DNA of 64,000 bases from an uncultured Chloroflexota bacterium (GCA_902791025.1 CADATZ010000002.1:186001-250000); one strand, 5' to 3'; numbered from the stretch's first letter, positions 35,922 to 45,108 are shown. Numbers and translations: made by a program. The notes: generated from the letters alone by a model not told the origin.

Positions 35922-35949
35922 TTGACTTTTTTTCAGAAAAGATTATTAT
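35922..35949 (+). promoter_or_regulatory. Promoter of groES-groEL
   Basis: TTGACT at 35922-35927, 16-bp spacer, TATTAT at 35944-35949, immediately upstream of the CIRCE element. Confidence 0.75.
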
Positions 35950-35957
35950 ATTCATCG

Positions 35958-35984
35958 TTAGCACTTAGGGTTTTTGAGTGCTAA
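35958..35984 (+). promoter_or_regulatory. CIRCE operator (HrcA binding site)
   Basis: TTAGCACTT-N9-GAGTGCTAA, one mismatch from the consensus TTAGCACTC-N9-GAGTGCTAA. It covers the expected transcription start of groESL. HrcA itself is not encoded in the window. Confidence 0.95.
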
Positions 35985-36038
35985 AACTGAAGAAAGTTTA
36001 TAAAATATCTGTAGATATTAAGACTAAGGAGATCTAAA

Positions 36039-36326
36039 ATGAATTTACGTCCGTTGGGAAACCGTATCGTTGTTGAACCGATTGAACAGGAAGACATCAC
36101 CGCCGGTGGTATCGTTCTTCCCGAAACCGCAAAGGAAAAACCGCAGCAGGGTAAGGTTCTGTTCGTTGGAGCCGGAGACCGCAATGATAAGGGCGAACGC
36201 ATCGCCATGGATGTTCAGGTCGGCGATACTGTTTTGTTCGCGAAATACGCAGGCACCGAAACCAAGATCGACGGCAAAAAACTGCTGATCATGCGCGAAA
36301 CCGATTTACTCGCAATTATTGACTAA
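36039..36326 (+). CDS. groS: Co-chaperonin GroES
   Basis: 95-residue ring co-chaperonin. Typical: [18 protein letters not shown], the mobile loop [32 protein letters not shown], and [20 protein letters not shown] precedes the ATG. First gene of the CIRCE-controlled operon, separated from groL by 74 bp that contain a palindromic repeat. Confidence 0.97.
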   Translation: MNLRPLGNRIVVEPIEQEDITAGGIVLPETAKEKPQQGKVLFVGAGDRNDKGERIAMDVQVGDTVLFAKYAGTETKIDGKKLLIMRETDLLAIID

Positions 36327-36334
36327 CATTATCA

Positions 36335-36362
36335 GGGACTGTTGCCGTAAGGCGGCTGTCCC
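36335..36362. repeat. Palindromic repeat between groS and groL
   Basis: GGGACTGTTGCC-GTAA-GGCGGCTGTCCC: a 12-bp-arm imperfect hairpin, one half-unit of the double palindrome at 34225-34291, placed 8 bp after the groS stop. Confidence 0.85.
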
Positions 36363-36400
36363 TTACAGGAAAATTAAAGTACAGGAGATTTAAAAATATT

Positions 36401-38032
36401 ATGGCAAAACAATTAGTTTTCGGAGAAGATGCACGCAAAAAATTAAAGGTCGGTATTGATGTCGTCGCCAACGCTGTTGCCACGACCCTGGGCCCGAAAG
36501 GCCGCAATGTCGCCATTGACAAGAAATACGGAAGCCCGACCATCACCCACGATGGTGTGACTGTTGCGAAAGAAATCGAACTGCCCGATCCGTTTGAAAA
36601 CATGGGCGCACAGCTTCTGAAGGAAGCTTCATCCAAGACCAATGATATCGCCGGTGACGGCACCACCACTTCCACTGTTCTGGCTCACGCCATCGTTACC
36701 GAAGGTCTGAAGAGCCTGGCAGCCGGTGCCAACCCGATGCTGCTGAAACGCGGTATCGAAACCGCCTCCAAAGCTGTTTCCGAAGATATCCGCAAACAGG
36801 CCATCGAAGTCACTTCCAAGGATGACATCGCCAACGTCGCCACCGTTTCCGCTCAGGATTCCCACATCGGCAACCTGATCGCTGACGTCATGGACAAAGT
36901 TGGTAAAGACGGCGTCATCACCGTTGAAGAATCCAAGGGTCTCGAATTCGAAACCGAATACGTTGAAGGTATGCAGTTCGACCGCGGCTACATCAGCCCC
37001 TACTTCATCACCGACAATGACAAGATGGAATCCAACATTCCTGATCCGTATATTCTGATCTACGACAAGAAGATCTCCGCTGCGCAGGATCTGGTTCCTC
37101 TTCTTGAAAAGATGGTTCAGACCGGCAAACGCGACCTGGTCATCATTGCTGAAGACGTTGACGGTGAAGCTCTGGCTACCCTCGTACTGAATAAACTGCG
37201 TGGTATGCTGAACGTCCTGGCCATCAAGGCTCCGGGCTTCGGTGATCGCCGCAAGGCTATGCTGCAGGATATCGCCACCCTCACCGGTGCCTCCGTTATC
37301 TCTGAAGAAACCGGCCGCAAACTTGACAGCGCGACCCTCGCTGACCTCGGTCACTGCGAAAAGGTCATCGCTGACAAGGATAACACCACCATCGTCGGCG
37401 GTAAGGGCGACAACGACGCTATCAAGGCCCGCATCGACCAGATCCGCATCGAAATCGACAAGACCACCAGCGACTATGACCGCGAAAAGCTGCAGGAACG
37501 TCTGGCTAAACTGAGCGGCGGCGTTGCCATCATCCGCGTAGGTGCAGCTACCGAAACCGAACTGAAAGAAAAGAAGCATCGTGTGGAAGACGCTCTCTCC
37601 GCTACCCGCGCGGCAGTAGAACAGGGTATCGTCCCGGGCGGTGGTGTTGCCCTGCTGAACGCTTCCGCGAAGGTTCAGGGTCTGAAGAGCAGCATCGAAG
37701 ACGAACAGACCGGTATCAACATTGTCCGCAAGGCTCTTGAAGTTCCTATGCGCAAGATCGTTGAAAACGCCGGTAAGGACGGCTCTGTCATCGTTGCCAA
37801 CATCCGCAGCCAGCAGAGATCCAAGCGTTCCAACCGCATCGGCTACAATGTGCTGACCGACAAATACATCGACATGATCGAAGGCGGCGTCTCTGATCCT
37901 GCAAAGGTCACCCGCGGCGCACTCGAAAACGCAGCTTCCATCGCTGCCATGATCCTCACCACAGAAGCGCTGATCACCGACATTCCGGAACCGGAAAAGC
38001 CGGCAGCCGCTCCTCAGATGCCTGAGTACTAA
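36401..38032 (+). CDS. groL: Chaperonin GroEL
   Basis: 543-residue ATP-dependent folding chamber subunit. Seen: [55 protein letters not shown] with catalytic Asp, [47 protein letters not shown]. The C-terminus ends [11 protein letters not shown] and lacks the usual GGM repeats. GGAG lies 13 bases before the ATG, a long spacing. A terminator follows. Confidence 0.97.
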   Translation: MAKQLVFGEDARKKLKVGIDVVANAVATTLGPKGRNVAIDKKYGSPTITHDGVTVAKEIELPDPFENMGAQLLKEASSKTNDIAGDGTTTSTVLAHAIVTEGLKSLAAGANPMLLKRGIETASKAVSEDIRKQAIEVTSKDDIANVATVSAQDSHIGNLIADVMDKVGKDGVITVEESKGLEFETEYVEGMQFDRGYISPYFITDNDKMESNIPDPYILIYDKKISAAQDLVPLLEKMVQTGKRDLVIIAEDVDGEALATLVLNKLRGMLNVLAIKAPGFGDRRKAMLQDIATLTGASVISEETGRKLDSATLADLGHCEKVIADKDNTTIVGGKGDNDAIKARIDQIRIEIDKTTSDYDREKLQERLAKLSGGVAIIRVGAATETELKEKKHRVEDALSATRAAVEQGIVPGGGVALLNASAKVQGLKSSIEDEQTGINIVRKALEVPMRKIVENAGKDGSVIVANIRSQQRSKRSNRIGYNVLTDKYIDMIEGGVSDPAKVTRGALENAASIAAMILTTEALITDIPEPEKPAAAPQMPEY

Positions 38033-38049
38033 TCGATAAAAGATCACGA

Positions 38050-38083
38050 AACCGGGGTTGTTTTAGGACAACCCCGGTTTTTT
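38050..38083 (+). terminator. Rho-independent terminator of groESL
   Basis: 12-bp stem AACCGGGGTTGT / ACAACCCCGGTT with loop TTTAGG, then T-run, 17 bp after the groL stop. Confidence 0.93.
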
Positions 38084-38202
38084 GTGGAAAAAGGCAGCAT
38101 TCCGATTCGTCATAATCGTTATCACTGCTATTCCAATTATGCTAAAATTTGAAAACAGATTATACTGATTTCATGTGAATAACAAAGAAAAAGAGAATAC
38201 TC

Positions 38203-38769
38203 ATGAAAAAAGTTTTGTTTGTTTTGCTGGCTCTCTGCCTGTTCGTTGTTCCCGTAATGGCTCAGGAATCACCGGATAATCCGGTCGTCACCAATTGGGA
38301 AGGCGATTTGGAAGACAGCTTTATCGAAAAAGAATACGCCGGTAAATTCTACCTCTTCGCAGATTATGGTCTTCAGTTCCTTGTTCCTTCAGATCCTGTT
38401 CCGTTTGAACCGCAGGATTTGACTGAAGAAGATGCAGAACACGGTGTCTTCGCTGTCTTCATGACCGCTGATGAAAAGAACCAGATCCTCGCTTCCTTCC
38501 TGAATTATGGTGTCGAAACGCTCGAAGAAGTTGCCATGATCGAAAAGGAAAATCGTGGTGACAACATGAAATTCGGTGGCTATTATCAATTCAACGGACT
38601 GAACGCAATTCTCTTTATGGATACCAACAGTGATGTATTGGTCGCAGTCATCAGCACTACAGCTGAAGGCCAATATATCAAGATCGCACTCTCTTCGATC
38701 TCCGATGAAAATGTAAATGCCGTTTCCGGCTACATCATGGGATCCATCCAGCCGTACAGCGCTGAATAA
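38203..38769 (+). CDS. Small secreted protein, paralog of the minus-strand gene at 38854
   Basis: 188 residues with a signal peptide (MKKVLFVLLALCLFVVPVMA-QE). The mature part is acidic, with NPVVTNWEGDLEDSFIE, LQFLVPSDP, GVFAVFMTADEKNQIL, YYQFNGLNAILFMD and the end MGSIQPYSAE. I do not recognise the family. It shares the same layout and ending with the convergent neighbour, at roughly half identity, so the two arose by inverted duplication. Probably extracytoplasmic; no lipobox or membrane anchor. Confidence 0.8.
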   Translation: MKKVLFVLLALCLFVVPVMAQESPDNPVVTNWEGDLEDSFIEKEYAGKFYLFADYGLQFLVPSDPVPFEPQDLTEEDAEHGVFAVFMTADEKNQILASFLNYGVETLEEVAMIEKENRGDNMKFGGYYQFNGLNAILFMDTNSDVLVAVISTTAEGQYIKIALSSISDENVNAVSGYIMGSIQPYSAE

Positions 38770-38796
38770 TAGCTACGAAACGATAAAACAACGATA

Positions 38797-38836
38797 AAAC
38801 AAAAAACCGGAGTTTAGTGCTCCGGTTTTTTGTTTT
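38797..38836. terminator. Bidirectional terminator between the two secreted paralogs
   Basis: ACCGGAG / CTCCGGT stem (38806-38826) around TTTAGTG, with A-run on the left and T-run on the right, so it can serve both convergent genes. Confidence 0.9.
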
Positions 38837-38853
38837 ATGCTGAACAGATTATT

Positions 38854-39414
38854 CTATTCTGCTGAATAAGGCTGAATAGAACCCAAAACAAAACCGGATA
38901 ATTCATTCATTTCTTCATTGGAAATCGGGAGCATGGTGATCTGAATGAAATGCTGTGGTTCGGTGGTACCAATAGCGGCAGTCAACTGATCTCTGTTAGC
39001 ATCCATAAAAACAATCCCATTCAGACCATTGAACCGATAAAAGCCACCATAGTGGAAATTTTCTTCTCCGATTGAATCACGAGCAAGCAAAGCGACATCA
39101 CCAAGTGTGTCAACCTCAAGATCCCGGAAAGAGACGATGATTTGCTTTTTACCATCTTCTGAAAGAAAAGCCGCGAAAACACCATTTTCTTCCATATCAG
39201 CTTCACTGACTTCTGTTGGTTCCAATCCCTCCGGGACGAGGAATTTGATACCCAAATCATTGATATCGTAAATCGTTCCGGAAAGCCCCTCTTTCACAAA
39301 GGTATCTTCAATGTCACCTTCCCAGGTAAGAACAACCGGGTTATCTTCTTCCTGAGCCATAACAGGAAGTGCAAACAGTAAAACAGCAAGCAAAACGACA
39401 ATAAACCTTTTCAT
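38854..39414 (-). CDS. Small secreted protein, paralog of the plus-strand gene at 38203
   Basis: 186 residues with signal peptide (MKRFIVVLLAVLLFALPVMA-QE). Same plan as its partner: NPVVLTWEGDIEDTFV, IKFLVPEG, GVFAAFLSEDGKKQI, FYRFNGLNGIVFMD, LGSIQPYSAE. Function unknown. The ATG at 39414 follows GGAG by eight bases; the in-frame TTG at 39420 is too close to the ribosome binding site. The partner's charge pattern is conserved, which suggests both are functional. Confidence 0.8.
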   Translation of the reverse strand: MKRFIVVLLAVLLFALPVMAQEEDNPVVLTWEGDIEDTFVKEGLSGTIYDINDLGIKFLVPEGLEPTEVSEADMEENGVFAAFLSEDGKKQIIVSFRDLEVDTLGDVALLARDSIGEENFHYGGFYRFNGLNGIVFMDANRDQLTAAIGTTEPQHFIQITMLPISNEEMNELSGFVLGSIQPYSAE

Positions 39415-39582
39415 ACACAATTCTCCTTTTTGAAATGATCAGTGTGGCTAAATCCACACAACCTTAATTCTATCCTGAAGTCCCAAAATTCAATGAAATA
39501 AATCCGCCTAATTTGAATAAAGTCGACATTATTTAATGTTTCAATATGTGACATTAGTGCTGATTTGTTTCCGATTCTCAAA

Positions 39583-40458
39583 TCACTCGTTCTTCAATAT
39601 CACATTGGTGTAACCATACGGGATTTCGATTCCGTTGGCAGCGAGTGCTTCGAAAACAGCTGTATTGACGTCATCCTTCAAGATTTCAGTCGGGGTTCCA
39701 TCTTCAAAATAGACCAGGGCAGTCATTATCAAAGCGTTGTCGGCAATTTCAATGAAATAAATCGGGGCATAGTCCATAGTCCCGTCTTTCATGCGCTTTC
39801 CCGGGATCGTATAGGGTGAATCTATGATTGCCTGCCGGATCACCTGCTTTGTTTTCCGGATATCAGAGCGATACCCTACCGGGAACTTCAGCTGGGCAGA
39901 TCGGGGGACGTTGTCATAAGAATAATTGATCACCGAGTAAGTATTCATTTTGCTGTTGGGGATCATTTCCCGCACCGTGTCGATCCGCTTGATAACTACA
40001 TGCCGCATCGTGATGTTTTCAACGATACCGGCGGTGCCATCTTCAAGCTTGATTCTGTCTCCAATATCAAAGGGTTTATAAATACTGATCTGGATGCCAG
40101 CCAGAATATCCTTGATCACGTCCTGAGCGGCAAACCCGACAATCGCTGTCAGCACTGCCGCACTGCCAAAAATTGATTGGCGCAGGCTGTCCCAATTGAA
40201 GGGAACAATGATCAAAAACAGGGCAATACCCAATGAACAGAGTTTTTCCAGAAACTGGAGTGCCATGGAATCGCCATGTTTCTCACGCAGCTTTTGAAAA
40301 ATCTTTTTGTTCAATTTTTGCAGCAGCTTCCAGCCGAGAAAACAGAGAGCAAAGAGAGCAATATAAAACAGAATCGTTAAGATCAACTCAGCGATATTGG
40401 CGGTAACAGGATCTAAGCCATAATGTTTTTGTAAAAACTCAGAAGAAATCTCGTCCAT
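39583..40458 (-). CDS. Small-conductance mechanosensitive channel (MscS family)
   Basis: 291-residue channel that opens on membrane tension. Three membrane helices: about 28-48, 72-92 and the pore helix 98-125 (SAAVLTAIVGFAAQDVIKDI), followed by the beta domain YKPFDIGDRIKLEDGTAGIVENITMR with VIPNSKM-type MIPNSKM and the C-terminal alpha/beta part. I take the ATG at 40458; the frame runs on to 40557 but that stretch is a palindromic intergenic repeat, not coding. No strong Shine-Dalgarno sequence. It follows lysC on the same strand. Confidence 0.92.
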   Translation of the reverse strand: MDEISSEFLQKHYGLDPVTANIAELILTILFYIALFALCFLGWKLLQKLNKKIFQKLREKHGDSMALQFLEKLCSLGIALFLIIVPFNWDSLRQSIFGSAAVLTAIVGFAAQDVIKDILAGIQISIYKPFDIGDRIKLEDGTAGIVENITMRHVVIKRIDTVREMIPNSKMNTYSVINYSYDNVPRSAQLKFPVGYRSDIRKTKQVIRQAIIDSPYTIPGKRMKDGTMDYAPIYFIEIADNALIMTALVYFEDGTPTEILKDDVNTAVFEALAANGIEIPYGYTNVILKNE

Positions 40459-40505
40459 ATTCACAAAAAACTGTTTTGTAACTATTCCCCCCAAGGTGTC
40501 GCACA

Positions 40506-40560
40506 TGAGGACAGGCACACTTTTGTCGGCTCCGCGACACAAGGTGCCAGTCCCCATATG
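40506..40560. repeat. GGGAC-type palindromic intergenic repeat
   Basis: CATGAGGACAGGCACAC...GTGCCAGTCCCCATATG outer arms with inner TTGTCGG / CCGCGACAA. Close relative of the copy at 23366, in the lysC-mscS gap, continuing into CTCTGAACAGTTA. Confidence 0.75.
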
Positions 40561-40580
40561 CTCCGCTCTGAACAGTTACA

Positions 40581-41903
40581 CTATTTCTTTTCGATCACTT
40601 CCGCATAAATACTGCGGATCGCGGCTTCGTAATCCTCTTCCGCGACACCGATGATGATGTTCAGCTCACTGGAGCCCTGATCGATCATTCGGATGTTAAC
40701 ATTGGCGTCGGTAATTGCCTGGAAAATCTTCGCGGCAATACCCTTGTAATAAGCCATTCCCTGACCGACAACCGCGATCAACGCGATTCCGTCTTCAACA
40801 TAGAGCGTATCCGGCTGGACAGCTTCCTGAATTTCCGCCAGAACCTGGTCGCGCACCGGTGCCAGATGGTCGGTATGCAGAATCAGGGACATAGTATCGA
40901 TCCCGGAAGGCAGATGCTCAAAGGAAAGCCCGTGAGAAGCAATGATATTGAGAATCTTGGCGGTAAATCCGACCTCGCTGTTCATCAGGTCCTTTTCAAT
41001 CAAGATCGAACTGAAGCCCTTATGCCCGGCAATACCGGTAACAGAACCCGGATCGGCGTTTTCCGGCAGATGCGGGATGATAAGTGTGCCAGGATCATCC
41101 GGTTCATTGGTATTGCGGATGTTGATGGAGATATTCGCCTGCTGTACCGGGAATACCGCATCCTCATGGAGCACCGTCGCGCCCATATAGGAAAGCTCAC
41201 GCAATTCACGGTAGGTGATGATGCGGATCTGACGGGGGTTTTCCACAATGCGCGGGTCCGCTGCCAGCATTCCGGAAACATCCGTCCAATTCTCATAGAT
41301 ATCCGCATGGACCGCACGGGCTACGATGGAACCCGTCACATCGGAACCGCCGCGGGAGAATGTATGGATCTTCCCGTTCGGAAGGGAGCCGTAAAAGCCC
41401 GGAAGAACCGCGCGAAAGGTGACCGTGAGAACCTTCTTCAGATCTTCCTTGGTCTTCTGAAAGTTCAGGGTGCCATTTTCGTTGAAATGGATGTAATCCG
41501 CCGCATCGATAAATTTATATCCCAAATGGCAGGCAAAAACCTTGGCGCTCAGGTACTCCCCGCGGGATGCCATATAATCCTTTTCCGGAGTACCCTGAAG
41601 ATGCCTGCGGATCGTTTCAATTTCGCTGTCAATATCGAAATCCAATTCAAGGTCGCGGATGATTTCAGCAAAGCGTTCCCGGATCTGCTTCAGGAAAGGC
41701 TCAAAATCATCCTCCTTCACCGCGGCGTTATAGCATTGATAAAGCAGGTCTGTGACCTTGATGTCATCCGGACTGCGCTTTCCCGGAGCGGAAACGACAA
41801 TATAACGCCGGTGCTGGGATTGTTTGATGATAGCGGTGACCTTGCGGATCTGGTTGGCGTCCGCCATGGAGGTTCCGCCGAATTTTAAAGCGATGGTTTT
41901 CAT
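40581..41903 (-). CDS. lysC: Aspartate kinase
   Basis: First enzyme of the aspartate family: phosphorylates aspartate. 440 residues, monofunctional. Kinase domain starts MKTIALKFGGTSMA, with VSAPGKRSPDD, FSRGGSDVTGSIVARA, ENWTDVSGMLAADPRI, RELSYMGATVLHEDAV. Two ACT domains occupy about 300-438 (ALIAVVGQGMAYYKGIAAKIF, NVNIRMIDQGSSELNIIIGV), the usual site of lysine or threonine feedback. It lies 3 bp after the M20 gene. Probably the distal end of the lysine gene cluster. Confidence 0.95.
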   Translation of the reverse strand: MKTIALKFGGTSMADANQIRKVTAIIKQSQHRRYIVVSAPGKRSPDDIKVTDLLYQCYNAAVKEDDFEPFLKQIRERFAEIIRDLELDFDIDSEIETIRRHLQGTPEKDYMASRGEYLSAKVFACHLGYKFIDAADYIHFNENGTLNFQKTKEDLKKVLTVTFRAVLPGFYGSLPNGKIHTFSRGGSDVTGSIVARAVHADIYENWTDVSGMLAADPRIVENPRQIRIITYRELRELSYMGATVLHEDAVFPVQQANISINIRNTNEPDDPGTLIIPHLPENADPGSVTGIAGHKGFSSILIEKDLMNSEVGFTAKILNIIASHGLSFEHLPSGIDTMSLILHTDHLAPVRDQVLAEIQEAVQPDTLYVEDGIALIAVVGQGMAYYKGIAAKIFQAITDANVNIRMIDQGSSELNIIIGVAEEDYEAAIRSIYAEVIEKK

Positions 41904-41906
41904 AAA

Positions 41907-43070
41907 TTACTGCTTTCTGTTGGTATTATTCCTAAGATATTGCCCTATTATATCAGCATGCAGCGCGGTAAGACGTATGATTGTGAGCGGTTCCGGTAAA
42001 AACTTCGGATTATGCAGCGGAGCGGTACATCCGGCGCCGATATGGAAAAAGGACCCTTTTGCCGCGTCGATAAAATATCCGAAATCTTCTGTAGTCATCG
42101 TCGGTCTGTCCAATACACGAACGTTTTCAGCACCGAAAAGTGCTTCCGCCGTCCGTTGGACATGAAGCGTCTCTGTTTCAGTATTGACGACACCGGCATA
42201 GCTTTCACGAATATTGATCTCAGGAACAGCTCCGTAAAGGGCAGCAGTCTCTTCCACGCACTTTCTGAAAGCTTTTTTCAGAGTTTCCCGGTCATCCGGC
42301 CCAAGCGTGCGCATAATACCTGAGAACACGGCAGTATCCGCGATAATATTTCCCGCGGTTCCGGCGTGGAAAGTGCCAATGGACAAGACAGCCGGGTCCT
42401 GAATATACTTTACCGGGAGCTTCCGCAATTCACTGACGGCAGCAGCGGCGGCAGCTAGAGCATCAATGCCATTCTCCGGTTGTGCTCCATGCGCAGAGCG
42501 TCCGTGCATCGTCACCGTAAACATATCAGACGCCGCATAGAATTTTCCATAGCGCACGCCTATCATACCCGCCGGCAAATCCGGAGCCACATGAGCGCCG
42601 AATACCGCGTCCACACCCTCCATACAGCCCGCCGCGATCATACGCCGTGCACCCCCGGAACCTTCCTCGTCCGGTTCAAAGAAGAACTTCACCGTTCCTG
42701 GTAATTCTTCCCGCTCCTCCGCCAGCAGCATCGCGGCTCCCAGCGCAGCAGCTGTGTGAACGTCGTGCCCGCAGGCATGCATCACCCCGGGAGTTTCTGA
42801 AGAAAACACTGCCCCGCTGTCCTCTGTAACCGGCAAAGCGTCCATATCAGCACGCAAAGCGACAGTCAATCCCGGTTTTCCTCCTCTCAGTGTACCAATC
42901 ACAGCCGTCTCTGTTAGGCGTTCCGTTTCGATTCCGAGACCGTTCAGCGTTTTCTCCACCAGATCAGCCGTCAGATACTCATGATTGCCCAATTCCGGAT
43001 GCCGATGGATCTGCTCACGTAGAGCGTATAATTTTGATTTGTAACTCTGTGCTTTGTGAAAAGTGTTCAT
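41907..43070 (-). CDS. M20 family amidohydrolase, candidate N-acetyldiaminopimelate deacetylase
   Basis: 387-residue zinc or manganese hydrolase of the M20D group: ALREQIHRHPELGNHEY, LRADMDALPV, VMHACGHDVHTAA (metal Cys/His), FEPDEEGSGGARRMI (catalytic Glu), GRSAHGAQPENGIDAL dimerisation lid, and TTEDFGYF. The general family removes N-acyl groups from amino acids. Beside dapH, which makes N-acetylated intermediates, the likely job is releasing acetate from N-acetyl-LL-DAP. This is context inference; it might instead be a general aminoacylase. lysC follows after 3 bp. Confidence 0.85.
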   Translation of the reverse strand: MNTFHKAQSYKSKLYALREQIHRHPELGNHEYLTADLVEKTLNGLGIETERLTETAVIGTLRGGKPGLTVALRADMDALPVTEDSGAVFSSETPGVMHACGHDVHTAAALGAAMLLAEEREELPGTVKFFFEPDEEGSGGARRMIAAGCMEGVDAVFGAHVAPDLPAGMIGVRYGKFYAASDMFTVTMHGRSAHGAQPENGIDALAAAAAAVSELRKLPVKYIQDPAVLSIGTFHAGTAGNIIADTAVFSGIMRTLGPDDRETLKKAFRKCVEETAALYGAVPEINIRESYAGVVNTETETLHVQRTAEALFGAENVRVLDRPTMTTEDFGYFIDAAKGSFFHIGAGCTAPLHNPKFLPEPLTIIRLTALHADIIGQYLRNNTNRKQ

Positions 43071-43106
43071 AACTTGCAGCCAAAAGGATTAGATTCGTTC
43101 AAACCC

Positions 43107-43128
43107 ATTATACTAATAATAGTATAAT
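43107..43128 (+). promoter_or_regulatory. Palindromic operator over the -10 of the toxin-antitoxin operon
   Basis: ATTATACTA-ATAA-TAGTATAAT: perfect 9-bp arms, with the right arm containing TATAAT (43123-43128). It lies 24 bp before the antitoxin ATG, as expected for an autoregulated TA operon. Confidence 0.7.
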
Positions 43129-43151
43129 GAATGTGGAAAGGAAAAATGATT

Positions 43152-43355
43152 ATGACTCACACTACTGTTGAAAAACAAATTCAAATGGTTCCGGAAGAAT
43201 ATCTGGACGAGATATCTGCGTTCATTGATTATGTGATCTATAAAGCCAACCGAAGTAAAAGGCCTCCTACAAATACATCTGAATGTTTCGGATCAATAAA
43301 CAGGTTCATTGATGGATTAGATTTTCAAAGGGACTCACGAGATGAATGGAATTGA
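43152..43355 (+). CDS. Antitoxin of a VapBC-like pair (DUF2281-like)
   Basis: 67-residue acidic/basic protein. VPEEYLDEISAFIDYVIYK resembles the helical core of DUF2281-type antitoxins, and the C-terminal part (GSINRFIDGLDFQRDSRDEWN) is the sort of extended tail that neutralises PIN toxins. The ATG at 43152 is preceded by AAAGGA nine bases upstream; in-frame ATGs at 43131 and 43146 are less well placed. It overlaps the toxin start by 14 bases. Opposite strand to the lysine genes around it. Confidence 0.75.
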   Translation: MTHTTVEKQIQMVPEEYLDEISAFIDYVIYKANRSKRPPTNTSECFGSINRFIDGLDFQRDSRDEWN

Positions 43356-43731
43356 CTATCTCGCGGACACAAATGCAATATTGTATTTCCTTTCCGGCAA
43401 TAATTGCATGAAACCTTACAAATTCAGCAGTTTCGCATTTTCAATCATCAGTGAAATGGAATTGCTTTCTTATTCGGGAATAACAGATTCTGAAGAAGAA
43501 AGAATTCAAGAATTCTTGGCGAAAAGTTCAGCAATTTCCATTACACCCGCAATCAAAAATCTTACAATTCAACTCAGACGAAAATATAATATTAAACTTC
43601 CGGATGCCATTATAGCTGCTACTTCTATTGCAAATGATTTACCGCTTATCACAGCTGACATCGGATTCAAAAGAATCAGCGAACTCAAATTGATTTTAAT
43701 TCAACCGGATTTATCAGGAATGACTGTCTGA
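43342..43731 (+). CDS. vapC: PIN-domain ribonuclease toxin (VapC-like)
   Basis: 129-residue PIN nuclease. Acidic active-site residues: Asp9 in ADTNAILYF, Glu38 in SIISEMELL, Asp88 in KLPDAIIAA and Asp106 in LITADIGF, the full VapC set. Such toxins cut tRNA or rRNA when not bound by antitoxin. Coupled to the antitoxin by overlap. The pair sits alone on the plus strand between lysA and the M20 gene, so it appears to have been inserted in a lysine gene cluster. Confidence 0.88.
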   Translation: MNGIDYLADTNAILYFLSGNNCMKPYKFSSFAFSIISEMELLSYSGITDSEEERIQEFLAKSSAISITPAIKNLTIQLRRKYNIKLPDAIIAATSIANDLPLITADIGFKRISELKLILIQPDLSGMTV

Positions 43732-43851
43732 AAAAATCTGAGTGAATATGAATTACTTAAATTAATGGAAGAGTTCCAAATCTTGAAAAATTTGATATGG
43801 AACTCTCCATTCATTTAAAAATGTCAATCACCAAACTATTTTTCGGCCTTA

Positions 43852-45108
43852 TTACCAGTTAAATTCCGAATCGACATCCAATGTGGCAAAATAATCCTGT
43901 ACAGTCTGAGCGCGGCGGATCATCCGGAGTTCGCCATCAGTCCCCAACAGGTATTCCGCACAGCGCAGCCTGCCATTGTAGTTGTACCCCATCGCATGTC
44001 CGTGCGCACCGGTATCATGGATCACCAAAACGTCTCCGATTTCCGTGTGAGGCAGCGGACGGTCAACAGCAAATTTGTCATTATTCTCACACAACGCGCC
44101 AACCACATCCACGGTCTCTGCCGCCGGCTGATTATCTTTTCCTGCCACGGAAATGTGATGGTAAGCACCATACATCGCCGGGCGCATCAGATCCGCGGGA
44201 GAAGCATCCACACCGACATATTCCTTCCAGATATGCTTCTTCCCGACAACATGTGTCAGCAGATAGCCATGCGGACCGGTGATAAACCGCCCCATTTCCG
44301 TATAAATCGCCAATTCGATTCCATTCGGCGTCAGCATCTCCTCATAAGCCTTCCGGACACCCTCTCCGGCTTCGATGATATTGATGGGGGTTTCTTCCGG
44401 ACGGTATGGGATCCCGATTCCTCCGGCCATATCAACAAAGGATAAAGTGATCCCAAGCGTCTCCCGTATCTCCAGAACAAGACCAAAAAGCTCCCGGGCA
44501 AGTGCGGGATAATATCCCTGTTCAAGAGAACAGGAAGCAAGCATGGCATGAAGTCCAAAACGTTTCGATCCTTTGTCTTTTAGCATTTTGAGCGCGGAGA
44601 AAAGCTGCTCCTTCTTCATGCCAAACTTTGTGTCATACATATGCCCCATAATGGCATTGGTCGCATAATTGAACTGTCCGGGATTGTACCGGCAGCAGAC
44701 CGTCTCGGGAATACCACAGGCATTTTCCAGGTTTTCAACCTGGGTGAGGTCATCCAGATTGATGATAGCGCCTGCCTCCCGCGCCGTTTGATATTCGAGA
44801 GCAGATGTTTCGTTGGAAGTGAACATGATCCGCTGCCCGCTGATACCAGACCCTTTTGCCAACAGAATTTCCGGAATCGAAGAGCAGTCCGCCCCGCAAT
44901 TCATCGACTCCATTACTCTAAGAATTGCCGGGGTAGGCGTAGCTTTTACAGCAAAATATTCCCGAAATCCGGGATTCCACGCGAAAGCTTTATAAACATC
45001 ATCAACAGTCTTTCGGATACCCTGCTCATCGTAGACGTAAAAGGGTGTCGGATATTGACCGGTCCAGCTTTTGACCTGTTCAGCGGAAAATGGCAGCAGT
45101 TTCTTCAT
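43852..45108 (-). CDS. lysA: Diaminopimelate decarboxylase-family PLP enzyme
   Basis: Last step of lysine synthesis: decarboxylation of meso-DAP. 418 residues, fold III PLP enzyme: YPTPFYVYDEQGI, REYFAVKATPTPAIL with the PLP-binding Lys, GADCSSIPEI, MFTSNETS, FGLHAMLAS, GGIGIPYRPEETP, TEMGRFITGPHG, DTGAHGHAMGYNYNGRLR. The sequence is somewhat diverged from classical LysA, but position after dapH supports the role. I chose the ATG at 45108; the frame start at 45129 lies in GAAGGAT-type repeat sequence without a ribosome binding site. Confidence 0.85.
   Translation of the reverse strand: MKKLLPFSAEQVKSWTGQYPTPFYVYDEQGIRKTVDDVYKAFAWNPGFREYFAVKATPTPAILRVMESMNCGADCSSIPEILLAKGSGISGQRIMFTSNETSALEYQTAREAGAIINLDDLTQVENLENACGIPETVCCRYNPGQFNYATNAIMGHMYDTKFGMKKEQLFSALKMLKDKGSKRFGLHAMLASCSLEQGYYPALARELFGLVLEIRETLGITLSFVDMAGGIGIPYRPEETPINIIEAGEGVRKAYEEMLTPNGIELAIYTEMGRFITGPHGYLLTHVVGKKHIWKEYVGVDASPADLMRPAMYGAYHHISVAGKDNQPAAETVDVVGALCENNDKFAVDRPLPHTEIGDVLVIHDTGAHGHAMGYNYNGRLRCAEYLLGTDGELRMIRRAQTVQDYFATLDVDSEFNW

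Noticed and set aside
36629..38047. 472-codon antisense frame opposite groEL
   Set aside because: Shadow of groEL codon bias; no ribosome binding site or protein family resemblance.
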